Positions 45,663 to 54,573 of a stretch of DNA of 64,000 nucleotides are shown piece by piece. The stretch's first letter is position 1, and every line of letters starts with the position of its first letter. The position numbers were made by a program, and so were the translations under genes. Source of the stretch: Semisulcospira habei (Eukaryota; Mollusca; Gastropoda; Semisulcospiridae); contig BTPG01000004.1 in the NCBI GenBank assembly GCA_036245525.1, forward strand, positions 209,839,912 through 209,903,911, written 5' to 3'. Below the pieces are notes generated by a model that searched no databases, was not told the origin of the DNA, and saw only the letters and a list, made by a program, of their open reading frames with translations.

Positions 45663-45859
45663 ATTTGGTGACCCGTTTAGAAACAGCTGTTACGAGAAAA
45701 GATTATGACCCCCCTCTCCCACCCACCACCCACCCCCCACCCCCACCTACCCATTCGTATAGTAAAATAAATTATTTTGTTTCTATGGCAAACAGGGATA
45801 GGTGGGAAAAGCAGCCACCTAACCTGCCACACAGCTAATCAAAACTGCAATGAGCTTGC

Positions 45860-46228
45860 AGTTAAAGGCTCACTACCGCCGTAAATGTTCAAAGGTACAC
45901 TTCTGTAACAGATGGCTACGAAACGCTATACACAGGTCTAGCTATGGTTCATTTAGACACAGGACAATCCGGTTCAGCACACGTCGTCTTCATATCAAGT
46001 AGCCTGACAATGACTCCACTCCAATCTATAAATACAACGGTATCAATGCGAGACACAGCTAAACATAGACTGACACGCTAACGGCAGCGCACAATAAAAA
46101 TAAGTGCGATTACGCGTGTGCTTTTGCTGCGTGTCCAAACTGCTGTTAAAAATTATTAGATGTGCCGACAAGGCATAACAAACACCACTGGTGCTGAAAT
46201 GTGTCTTTAGATTCATGCGTAATGGTAC
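45860..46228. repeat. Dispersed 370-bp repeat, copy 1
   Basis: Closely similar in the same orientation to 61378-61748, for example ACACTTCTGTAACAGATGG, TATGGTTCATTTAGACACAG and GCTAACGGCAGCGCA. No coding potential or terminal structure was recognised; it could be a SINE or MITE body. Confidence 0.82.
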
Positions 46229-46505
46229 TTTAAGCCAGTGGAATGTCGAACAGGAAAAGCTGGTGTTTGATTGTTTAGTTTTCACGTCACGCAAGCACAG
46301 CAAAGACTTTGCCTTATGGCAAGTTGAAGGCGAGTGCACGCTGCTTATTGGAAAGAAAAGAAAAACCACACACACACAAATAAGACAAGATATGAAAAAT
46401 ACAAATGTAAAAACAAATTTTTCTTGGATTTGGCCTTTAACGAACTCGGGGCTTTTATCGATCGATATTTCAATTACCAGTGCCAACTAAGAAAGAGGAC
46501 GTGGA

Positions 46506-46596
46506 TTGCCCATGATAGTTCAAGGGTAGTGCCGGATTAGCTTGGCGCCTTTCAGGCGACAAGATAATCCGGCACTACCCGTGAAGAATCACGACA
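46506..46596. mobile_element. Family-B hairpin core, decayed
   Basis: TTGCCCATGATAGTTCAAG to the CACTACCCGTGAAGAATCA side, centre GGCGCCTTTCAGGCGAC. Confidence 0.78.
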
Positions 46597-46762
46597 GTCT
46601 AGATCCATCTTCGTCGACGTGCACTTAGCGCAATGCAAACAATCGTAATTTGCGTCCTGGCTGGCTGGAGGTGTCAGTGTGGAACTTGTAATTAGTCCGC
46701 TTGTGCAGTGATATCTCTTCTAAACAACTCCTTTTTTTAACATAGAAAAAGTGGTCTTAATG

Positions 46763-46860
46763 GAAGGCACTCTCTCATGTGTCACCTGTCATTAAAGACC
46801 ATCATTAGGTGGCTTCAGCCACCTAAATGATGGTCTTTAATGATAATTGAACTCTCGTAA
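46763..46860. repeat. Family-J palindrome
   Basis: Core CATTAAAGACCATCATTAGG plus TGGCTTCAGCCA and complement (46790-46842) is perfect apart from one base. Outer words CACTCTCTCATG / GAACTCTCG are weaker. Confidence 0.82.
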
Positions 46861-47225
46861 GGGTGACCGCTCAAAACAGGTTCTGGTCTGATTTATTGGG
46901 CACTAAAATCCGTCTAATTAGTATTGACACGTGGTCATTAGGGGTGTCCTCAAAGGGAGCAGGAACAGGAAAAAAAGCTGAAAAATAAATAGTCGGTCGA
47001 TCCATGTCCCGTAACTTTTACATAGTTCTCAGCCGGAGGGACGTTGGGGAAATGTAAAACATATGCCTCGGAACGAAGACGTTTATCGATTGGATGGCCC
47101 GGACGCTTCGTTTCGCGGAAAAGTTCACGTCGCATTTTTGTATGTTATTCCGGAAGTGCTAGGGATGCGTCTTGTTTTCGAACTGTGCGTTTAGATTTTT
47201 TTTAATAAATAGCCTTGTTGTAGTT
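46861..47225. other. No gene seen
   Basis: No supported gene or repeat. Confidence 0.35.
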
Positions 47226-47401
47226 AGTTGGTTGGTTGGTTGGTTGGTTGGTTGGTTGGTTGGTTGGTTGGTTGGCTGGCTGGCTGGCTGGCTGGCTGGT
47301 TGGTTGGCTGGTTGGTTGGTTGGTTGGTTGGTTGGTTGGTTGGTTGGTTGGTTGGTTGGTTGGTTGGTTGGTTGGTTGGTTGGTTGGTTGGTTGGTTGGT
47401 T
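47226..47401. repeat. (GGTT)n microsatellite with (GGCT) block
   Basis: About 176 bp. The central GGCT variants at 47274-47310 give alternating A/V in the WLVG shadow frames. Confidence 0.96.
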
Positions 47402-47492
47402 TTACATTACGTAGAAAACAAGTGTCGGAACCGCCTGTTTCAAAAATGCCAACGTCTTTACTGCCGGGAAAAAAATATGAACACCATCAAAG

Positions 47493-47559
47493 TGCAAGAG
47501 GGATAGATCCTCATGAGCCCCCGCTGTTGCAGGGGCTCACGAGGATTTATGCCTCTTGC
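47493..47559. mobile_element. Family-A hairpin core
   Basis: GCAAGAGGGATAGATCCTC to TTATGCCTCTTGC, centre GCCCCCGCTGTTGCAGGGGC. A (TTTA)n run at 47574-47604 follows. Confidence 0.85.
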
Positions 47560-47859
47560 TAATAAGACTTAGTATTTATTTATTTATTTATTTATTTATT
47601 TATCTTATATTACGTCGTCCCCATGGCAAGTGTCGCTGGAACTGCGTGTTTCAGAATTTTTGTCCTTTCTTTGTCATGCGTGTGCTGGTCTGGGATTTGG
47701 GACCTTGCGCCTCTAGACCCGCAAGGTCCAAATTCACATTCCAGCGCTGTGCGTTTTATGAAATCAAGAAGATGTAGCATACATATATTTTGGCCTGCAG
47801 ATGTCTGACTTTTTTTCACACGCTGTTTCTTTGTGTTAGAGAGGGAGTGGTGAAGTTGT
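47560..47859. other. No gene seen; (TTTA)n
   Basis: The (TTTA)n run is the only recognised feature. Confidence 0.4.
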
Positions 47860-47914
47860 TCCCAGTTAGCAAAGCCTGGTCGGGCCGGCGTCGGCCGCAC
47901 TGGGCCCGCGCACG
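47860..47914. repeat. Family-I half hairpin
   Basis: CCAGTTAGCAAAGCCTGG, GGGCCGGCGTCGGCCGCACT and GGGCCCGCGCACG match the left half of 30692-30800. It is cut off where the hammerhead repeat begins. Confidence 0.65.
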
Positions 47915-47934
47915 AATGTATGTGTATATATAAT

Positions 47935-48303
47935 TTTTATTTCAATTCTGAGCATGCTGTGCTAATGCCATGAAATTCCAGGTTGGTAAGCTTGTATTGT
48001 GTCATCAGCTGCCCTTTTTGTGACTGCATCACTCACTAGTTCTAGAAAAGAGAGGGTAGTGGGAGAGAAGAAATGACAGACCTATCATTTTGAGCCTTCC
48101 ACTGAACACCTACTACATAAAGCAGTAGGGACTACCCCCAGGCGCCCCGCCAGAGAATATCCAGACCTCCCCCCCCTAGGGGGATGCTAGAAAATATTCC
48201 CAAACAGATATTGGACCTGCTGAGTAGATTTTAAGTTTTTGCCGCCTACGACCGGTTTCGCCCCAAGGGGGGCTCTTCAGGTAGGCATACGGCGTAACCT
48301 GAA
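47935..48303 (-). repeat. Hammerhead-bearing repeat, first part (interrupted)
   Basis: Shares with 51.5-52.6 kb AATTCTGAGCATGCTGTGCT, TGTGTCATCAGCTGCCC, CAGTAGGGACTACCCCC and GGATGCTAGAAAATATTCCC. It ends with the ribozyme segment and GGCGTAACCTGAA. The repeat continues at 51513 after a LINE insertion. Strand is given as that of the ribozyme. Confidence 0.87.
48244..48286 (-). ncRNA. Type I hammerhead self-cleaving ribozyme
   Basis: Read on the minus strand from 48286: GCCTAC (stem I), CTGAAGA (matches the invariant CUGANGA core), GCCCC-CCTT-GGGGC (stem II and tetraloop), GAAA, then CCGG (stem III), TC, and GTAGGC (stem I, exact complement). The predicted cut follows the C of GUC, between 48250 and 48249. 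The self-complementary CCGG stem III without a loop is as in newt-satellite-type hammerheads, which act best as dimers. Known relatives sit in Penelope-like elements, amphibian and schistosome satellites and animal retrozymes. All invariant core bases are present. Activity is untested. Confidence 0.85.
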
Positions 48304-49139
48304 GTGCAAGTGCAAGTTTTAATGGATAGGGACTTCCAGCTGTCGCTGATTTCGTCCACGGGGGGGGGGGGGGGGGGGGGAGGGGCGGGGGCGGGGGGGG
48401 GGGGGGGGATGGGGGTCTAAGTTTCGCTGTTTGTCGCTGCCGTCCGCGCAGCACTTTTGTATCATCCCTCTCGTCATGGCCGTACGTGCCCTAGAAGGCT
48501 GGGTCGCTGGGGGGAACGCCTGTGCTCCCATGGAGGTCTGGATTCCCGTCTTGTTGGCCGGTGGTGTTGGTTCCTGTCTCTCCTTAGTGGGCACAGTCCA
48601 AGGCCGGGTTTTTTTAGGCCCCGCCCTCTCTTTTCCCTCATGGTTGTTTGAGGAGGGTTGATTCTTACTAACCCCCCTATATGTGTTTCTGTATTTCGTT
48701 GGAAGGGGGTGTTGTACCCTCCATTGCCCAGGGAGTGCATGGACGAAGGATGCTAAACCTCCCTGGGTACCCTATTTATTTTGATGGGTGGTGACCGCAC
48801 GCAGGCGAGCGGGGAGTCACGCGGTGTCGGAGTGCCATCGAGGGTACCTCCCCGCCCTGGGTTGTCTAACCCTCCTATCCCGCAGAGTGGGCCTTCCAGG
48901 AGTGTCCTCCTCTACGGCCCAATACGGAAAAGATGGACCCCGGATCCGGCTGCCAGCCCCCGGGCGCGTCCCACCGCAGAGCTCGGTGGGGGCGGGGGGG
49001 CCTCATGTGCTCGCCGCCGGGACCCTCTCACCGCTAGGAGGGGGGCAATTGGTCAAAAAGTCTCCTGGGGGGGGGGGGGGCTATCTTAACATACCGTTGG
49101 CGGAAAAATAAAGGAAAGTAACGTGTACAGACAAAAAAC

Positions 49140-49202
<63 letters not shown>

Positions 49203-50742
49203 ATAGGATGGTGTCATGGGTGGTCCCTGGGCACCCTCCCCCCCCCCCCACGCCCGAGCGGACCCTGGCAGTGGCCTCCGCCGGACCGGGGGACCCACCC
49301 GCGGCGGGGGGGGGGGGGGGGAAGAGGGGACGGCCAGGGACCGGGACCGGGTGATTGGTGATGATGAGGATGATGTGATATCTCTTTATTAACCATGGGG
49401 AGGTAGGGCGGGTGCGGGACCATGAGGTGGAGTGGCGACGAGGGTGACCTGTGTTTGCTGTTCGGCCCTAGGGCCCACGGCAACACTTCGCGAGTGGATA
49501 GTTTGAAAATAAGTGGGGAGGGGCCTGTGGGGGCGGGTCCGCCACCGCATGACTCTAGGAGGGTATTATCCTGCGCATAGGCCACCACCCATTATCTATG
49601 TTTATAAGGAGTGCATTGGCGATGGATGCTAAACCTCCTTTGTTTGGGCCTATTTTATTTAAGTGGTTGCCCCCCCCCCCCCCCTTCGTCCAGGCTGGGC
49701 TCCAGCCGCCCGGATTTGCCTGCTCTCTGGTTGCTCCCCCCTGTGTTCCTCCCCGGGTCCTATCTGGTCGGCCCCGGGTGGCCCAGCGGGGGACCGGGAC
49801 GCTCCGGGGCGCCCTGCGGTTTCCGACCCCGGCCTGCCGTGATAATGCCGACCATGGCGCGGTCACCGCGGAGCTCCCCGGGACTCCGCCCCCACTGGGT
49901 AGGGTTGGGAGTTGTGGGCCGTATTTCCCCGGTTCTGGGGGACTCCCGGCCCGGGAAGGTCTCAGGAGCCCCCCCGGCCGTGGACTGCTAAAAAAAAAAA
50001 AATAAAAAAGGTTTCGGGGGGTGGGGTGGGGTGGGGTGGGGGGAGTATGCGGATGAGATGACTCTTTATTACCCGGGGGGTGGAGGGCGTGTGTTCGGGC
50101 CATGAGATGAGAGGGTAGGATATGATGGGTTCACCCTCTCCCCCCTCACGCCGCCCCCCCCCCCCCCGGCCTTTATTGGGTGGGCGGCGGGGTGAGGCGG
50201 GCGTTCCCGGAGTGGATAGATACAAGAGGCTATGGGGTGGGGGTTGTGAGAGCAGGCACCGGGCAGTTCTGGGAGACCTGGATCGGGAGGGCTTCCCACT
50301 GTCTGGGGAGCTATCTTTTTGAGTACCCCGGCTGGGCTGCCCGGGCGGGGTGGTTGTGATGGGAGTGCGGAGGATGAACATGACGAGGGGGTGGGGAACG
50401 GTTTTTATTACCTTGGGGGTCCGTGGGAGGGGGGCGGGTGCTTTGACCATGGTCGATGGTGGGGGATGATTGATAGTGGGGGGACCCCTTCTGTCTCTCA
50501 CTCTTGTATTCTACATTCTTCCTTCTTTTATTGCCCTTGCATGCGCTCAGTCTCTCTCCTCTCTCATATCATTCTTACACCCGTTGTGCCCGGCCGGGGG
50601 ACTATCTATGTTTGAGCACTTCAGGCTCGGGGGTGCTCGGACGGCGACGAGAGCTAACCCCCCGAACTCAGCGCCATGATCGTGGATCATGAGCCTTCTG
50701 TGCTGTGGGAGAGGGGTTGGTATGGTTCTTAAAGTGTTTTGG
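48304..50742 (-). other. Long G/C-rich 3' region of the minus-strand LINE
   Basis: No coding region is supported; many proline/glycine frames are compositional. It contains diverged internal repeats: GGATGCTAAACCTCC at about 48748 and 49625, and a block with CTCTTTATTAACC or TTTTTATTACC near 49382, 50063 and 50400, each followed by a G-rich stretch and a CCATGA-like word. On the minus strand these blocks contain AATAAA. G runs of 8-22 bases recur at 48361, 48395, 49066, 49304 and 50030. A (CA)n run lies at 49139-49200. Confidence 0.6.
49139..49201. repeat. (CA)n microsatellite
   Basis: About 62 bp of CA within the LINE 3' region. Confidence 0.96.
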
Positions 50743-51499
50743 TTATATGTATTTGACTAGGGGGTGCTCTTTGAGTAGTTGAATTGTGTGTTTGGTGGTG
50801 GTGGACCATGTTGTTGGGTCAGGGTTTATGAGGCCTTCTAGGGTGAGGGGCGTGTTGAATTTATCTGCTAGTGTGGTTCTGGTTTCTTCTATGTTTGGGC
50901 AGTCTAGCAGTATGTGTTCCGTAGTGAGTATGTGGCCGCATGTGCACACTATTTGGTTAGGGTGGACTAGGTATTTTTCGCCCCCTAATCAGATTCTTGT
51001 TAACCGTGACTGGTCTCTCCTCTTGCCTGAAAAGAGGGTGGGTGTGTTGTTAAGTACCCTCGTGAGATTTTTTTCGCCTTCCTCTTTTGGTCTGGTGGAA
51101 TTCTTTTACCCATAGGTTTTGAAAAGCGGGTCGGAGTGCACTTGACCGTTCGTTCGCTGAGAGGGGTAGGTTGAAGAAGGTCGATTCTTGGTCGAGGCCT
51201 TTCTTCGCTATTCTGTCTGCTCGTTCATTGCCTGGGATCCACACATGGGAGGGGACCCACATGATTTTGACCGTTTGGCCGCGTTCTGCGAGTTCTGCTG
51301 CTCGTAGTCTGAATCAGGTAGGTTAGGTCTTCTCTGGACGAGTCTAGGTTTTGGATCGCCTGAATTGCTGATAAGGAGTCCGTCGCTATAAGTATGTGTT
51401 TGGTTTTCTGTAGGTCACTTTTTATTGCCTTAATGGCTTCTAAGATGGCCGTGAGTTCGGCTGTAAAAACTGCTGAGTAATCCGGTAGTTTTATAGCCC
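50743..51499 (-). pseudogene. LINE RNase H domain and C-terminal zinc-knuckle region, frameshifted
   Basis: Reading from 51499: IKLPDYSAVFTAELTAILEA and HILIATDSLSAIQAIQNL, the E- and D-bearing motifs of RNase H. A frameshift follows near 51300, then MWVPSHVWIPGNERADRIAK (last RNase H motif with its D). A second break comes near 51060. The C-terminal part reads CTCGHILTTEHILLDCPNIE (Cys/His knuckle CxC-H-H-C). It represents only the 3' quarter of an I/Jockey-like ORF2. It differs from the RNase-H LINE at 5160-6650. Confidence 0.85.
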
Positions 51500-51512
51500 G
51501 GCGTAACCTGAA

Positions 51513-52097
51513 ATTACAAACACAACGCAAGTACTAGAAGCCGCCTCCAGAATTTACTGGTAGCACCGCCAGAACAGCGCGGATTGCATCCCTAAAGCTT
51601 TATGAGTGTTCCAGTGGAAGAAGACAGACTAATTTCGAAAAGGCAACACCTAGTCAATTTTGTGGTGCAATTATTCTTTACTTTTAACAAAGGCGTCGCA
51701 CAAAGCCAAAAAAATGCACTCAATCGGATTAGTTCCAAGGGACGTAATTTTTCATTCAATTCTGAGAATGATGTGCTAATGCCATGGAATTCCAGGCTGG
51801 TAAGCTTACATTGTGTCAGCAGGACATCAGCTGCCCATTTGTGACTGCATCGCTTACTAGTTCTATAAAAAGAGAGGATAGCGGGAGAGAAGGAATGACA
51901 GACCTATCATTTTTAGCCTTCCACTGAACACCTACGACATAAAGCAGTAGGGACTACCCCCAGGTGTCCCGCCATCCGCTGGAGAATATCCAGACCTCCC
52001 CCCGAGGGGGATGCTAGAAAATATTCCCAAACAGATATCCGACCTGCTGATTAGATTTTAAGATTTTGCCGCCTACGACCGGTTTCGCCCCAAGGGG
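51513..52097 (-). repeat. Hammerhead-family repeat, monomer with truncated ribozyme
   Basis: Starts ATTACAAACACAACGCAAG, continues the copy broken at 48303, and repeats head to tail at 52098 with a 573-bp spacing (GCGCGGATTGCATCCC at 51578 and 52151). At 52071-52100 it keeps GCCTAC, GACCGG, TTTC and the stem-II GCCCCAAGGGGGGC. It then jumps to GCAAGTACTAG, so the CUGANGA strand is deleted and this ribozyme copy is dead. Counting across the LINE, the ribozyme-to-ribozyme monomer is about 618 nt. Confidence 0.87.
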
Positions 52098-52620
52098 GGC
52101 GCAAGTACTAGAAGCCGCGACCAGAATTTACTGGTAGCTCCGCCAGAACAGCGCGGATTGCATCCCTAAAGCTTTATGAGGTGTTGCAGTGGAAGAAGAC
52201 AGACTAATTTCGAAAAGGCAACACCTAGGCAATTTTGTGGTGCAATTATTCTTTACTTTTAACAAAGGCGTCGCACAAAACCAAAAATGCACTCAATCGG
52301 ATTAGCTCCAAGGGACGTAATTTTTCATTCAATTCTGAGAATGCTGTGCTAGTGCCATGGAATTCCAGGCTGGTAAGCTTGCATTGTGTCATCAGGACAT
52401 CAGCTGCCCTTTTTGTGACTGCATCGCTTACTAGTTCTATAAAAAGAGAGGGTAGTGGGAGAGAAGGAATGACAGACCTATCATTTTGAGCCTTCCACTG
52501 AACACCTACTACATAAAGCTGTAGGGACTACCCCCAGGCACCCCGCCATCCCCTGGAGAATATCCAGACCTCCCCCCGAAGGGGGATGCTAGTGCTAGAA
52601 ATATTCCCAAACAGATTATA
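52098..52620 (-). repeat. Hammerhead-family repeat, next monomer, 3'-truncated
   Basis: Same order of sequences as 51525-52020, ending at AATATTCCCAAACAG, where an ATATAT run begins; the ribozyme segment is absent. Minus-strand translation preserves a frame with RAADVLMTQCKLTSLEFHG. Confidence 0.87.
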
Positions 52621-52945
52621 TATATATATATTCTTTACTTTAAACAAAGGCGTCACCCAAAGCCAAAAATGCACTCAATCAGATTAGTTCCAAGGGACGT
52701 AATTTTTCATTTAAATTCTGAGAATGCTCTGCTGATAGGTCTGTCATTCCTTTTCTCCCACTTCCCACTAACCCTTTCTTTCTAGATCTAGTGAGCGATG
52801 CAGTCACAAAAAAGGCAGCTGATGTCCTGATGACACAGTGCAAGCTTACCAGCCTGGAATTCCATGGCATTAGTACAGCATAGCATTGTCAGAATTTAAA
52901 TGAAAATTTATATTTATATATATATATATATTGTTTCATGAAAGA
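52621..52945. repeat. Hammerhead-family repeat, inverted and rearranged pieces
   Basis: A plus-oriented piece (AAACAAAGGCGTCACCCAAAG to AAATTCTGAGAATGC) turns at about 52733 into an inverted piece (GATAGGTCTGTCATTCC through TCCATGGCATTAGTACAGCA). AT dinucleotide runs flank both ends (52618-52630, 52905-52932). Confidence 0.8.
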
Positions 52946-52975
52946 AAGGGTTACTAGTTCGTAATATCTCCCATA

Positions 52976-54431
52976 TGTGGTGTGTGAAACGGATGTGAGG
53001 CGGCTTCTCAGACATTTGAATGTGCGTAAGCAGCAGGCCCTGATGAAATTTCTCCTGGCCTTTTGCGTTACTGTGCCGACCAGCTCTCGAGCGTTCTCAC
53101 AGTCATATGTAACTGGCCATTACATGCATGCTAGGTTCCACACTGTCTCAAAAAGTCAGCTATTATCCCCGTACCAAAAAAAGGCAACCATCAGTACCCT
53201 TAACGACTATAGGCCTGTGCCATTGACCTCCGTCATAATGAAAAAGTTCGAGCGGCTGGTCCTGCAGCACATCAAGTCTGTCATGCCCCCCCCCCCCCCC
53301 CCCGCCCCTTCCCTCGATCCTTATCAGTTTGCTAACCGCGCGAACCGATCAGTAGAGGACGCTGTTTCGCTAGGGCTGCGCTATATTCTGCAGCATCTGC
53401 AGAAGCTAAATGCGTATGTTAGGCTGCTTTTTGTTGATTACAGCAGCGCATTCAACACTATCATACCGTCCAAACTGCATGAAAAGCTGCTGCACCTTGC
53501 TTCGCACACTTCCTCTGTAACTGGGTTCTGGATTTCCTGTTAAACAGACCCCAGATTGTCAGGATCGGTTCGTGCGGTCAGAACTGTGTTCAGCTGTGTC
53601 AGTTCCCTACTCCTGGTCAATGTGTACATTTATCCCAGTCTTTGACCTTGAGTACGGGAGCTTCCCAAGGATGTGTTTTATCCCCATTGTTGTATTCTCT
53701 TTTTACACACGACTATGATAGCACACGCATAGTGAAATTTGCTGATGATACGACAGTCAAGGGTTTTGTACATAACAATGACGAGAGTGCATAATTATCG
53801 GGATGAGGTAGACATGTTAGTAGGTTGGTGTTCTGACAACAACCTCGATTTGCATGTTGGTAAGACCAAAGAAATGATAATCGATTTCAGGAAAAGGAAA
53901 ACTGACCAATTTCCCTTAACCCTCCAAGGAAACGATATTGAAATTGTTGAAAAGTTGAAGTTCCTGGGCACTCTCATTTTGCACGATCTCAAGTTGGAGA
54001 AGAATATTGAACAGCTAGTAAAGAAAGCCCAGCAGCGCCTGTTTTTTCTTCGGTGGTTAAAGTCTTTTGGCGTCAGTCAGTAGATCATGGTGCAGTTTTA
54101 CCGCGCCGCCATTGAGAGCGTTCTTACCTTCTCTTTGACGGTGTGGTATGGCAGCGCAACGGACGAAACCCGCAAGAAATTAAATGGAGTGATCAAAACA
54201 GCACCTCGTATTGTTGGAAGCGATCTCCTCTCGCTGGAATCTCTGTACCACGCACGCACCATCAAGAGAGCGAGCTCCATCATACATGACGAGCATCATC
54301 CTGCAAATAGCCTGTTCGACCCCTTACCATCTGGCTCACGCTTTAAATCCATTAAGGCCAAAACCATTCGTTTTCAAAAGAGCTTTTATCCCTTGGCTGT
54401 TCAGGCCCTGTCTAATGTGGCTGTGATATGA
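52976..54431 (+). pseudogene. LINE reverse transcriptase, palm to C-terminus, several breaks
   Basis: In order: VRRLLRHLNVRK (after which GPDEISPGLLRYCADQL continues in another frame), NDYRPVPLTSVIMKKFERLV, LLFVDYSSAFNTIIPSKL (motif A, about 53427), [16 protein letters not shown] (53654), KFADDTTV (catalytic box, 53737), DNNLDLHVGKTKEMIIDFRK, KAQQRLFFLRWLKSFGVSQ, stop, then QFYRAAIESVLTFSLTVWYG and LFDPLPSGSRFKSIKAKTIR. Word order and C-terminus match the Rex1/L2-like branch of CR1-type elements as I recall; the clade is tentative. Frameshifts and stops mean it is dead. A poly-C run at 53286-53302 codes an added proline tract. Confidence 0.87.
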
Positions 54432-54573
54432 TTTAACTCAGCAAATTGACTCAAAGTCCCTTTAGAATTACCTACAGCCCATCTTAGTTGTTTATTGTTT
54501 TTTATATCTTCTCTTAACCCTTGCTTAGACAGGATCTATAGTTTTACAAATACGTTTGAATTTAGCTAATCTG

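Larger units (their letters stand above)
48304..51499 (-). mobile_element. 5'-truncated LINE inserted in the hammerhead repeat
   Basis: Bounded by a 13-bp direct repeat GGCGTAACCTGAA (48291-48303 and 51500-51512). Minus orientation: RNase H and C-terminal coding at 50743-51499, a long C-rich 3' region, and a 3' end reading AAAACTTGCACTTGCAC. The reverse transcriptase is lost by 5' truncation. Confidence 0.88.

Noticed and set aside
46043..46490. 147-residue minus and 99-residue plus frames
   Set aside because: Mutually overlapping, partly inside a dispersed repeat, no recognisable domain.
47172..47562. WLVGWLVG membrane-like protein
   Set aside because: Translation of (GGTT)n in three frames.
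48176..50615. Several 90-180-residue proline- or glycine-rich frames on both strands
   Set aside because: G/C-rich non-coding LINE 3' region; frames overlap on both strands and lack motifs.
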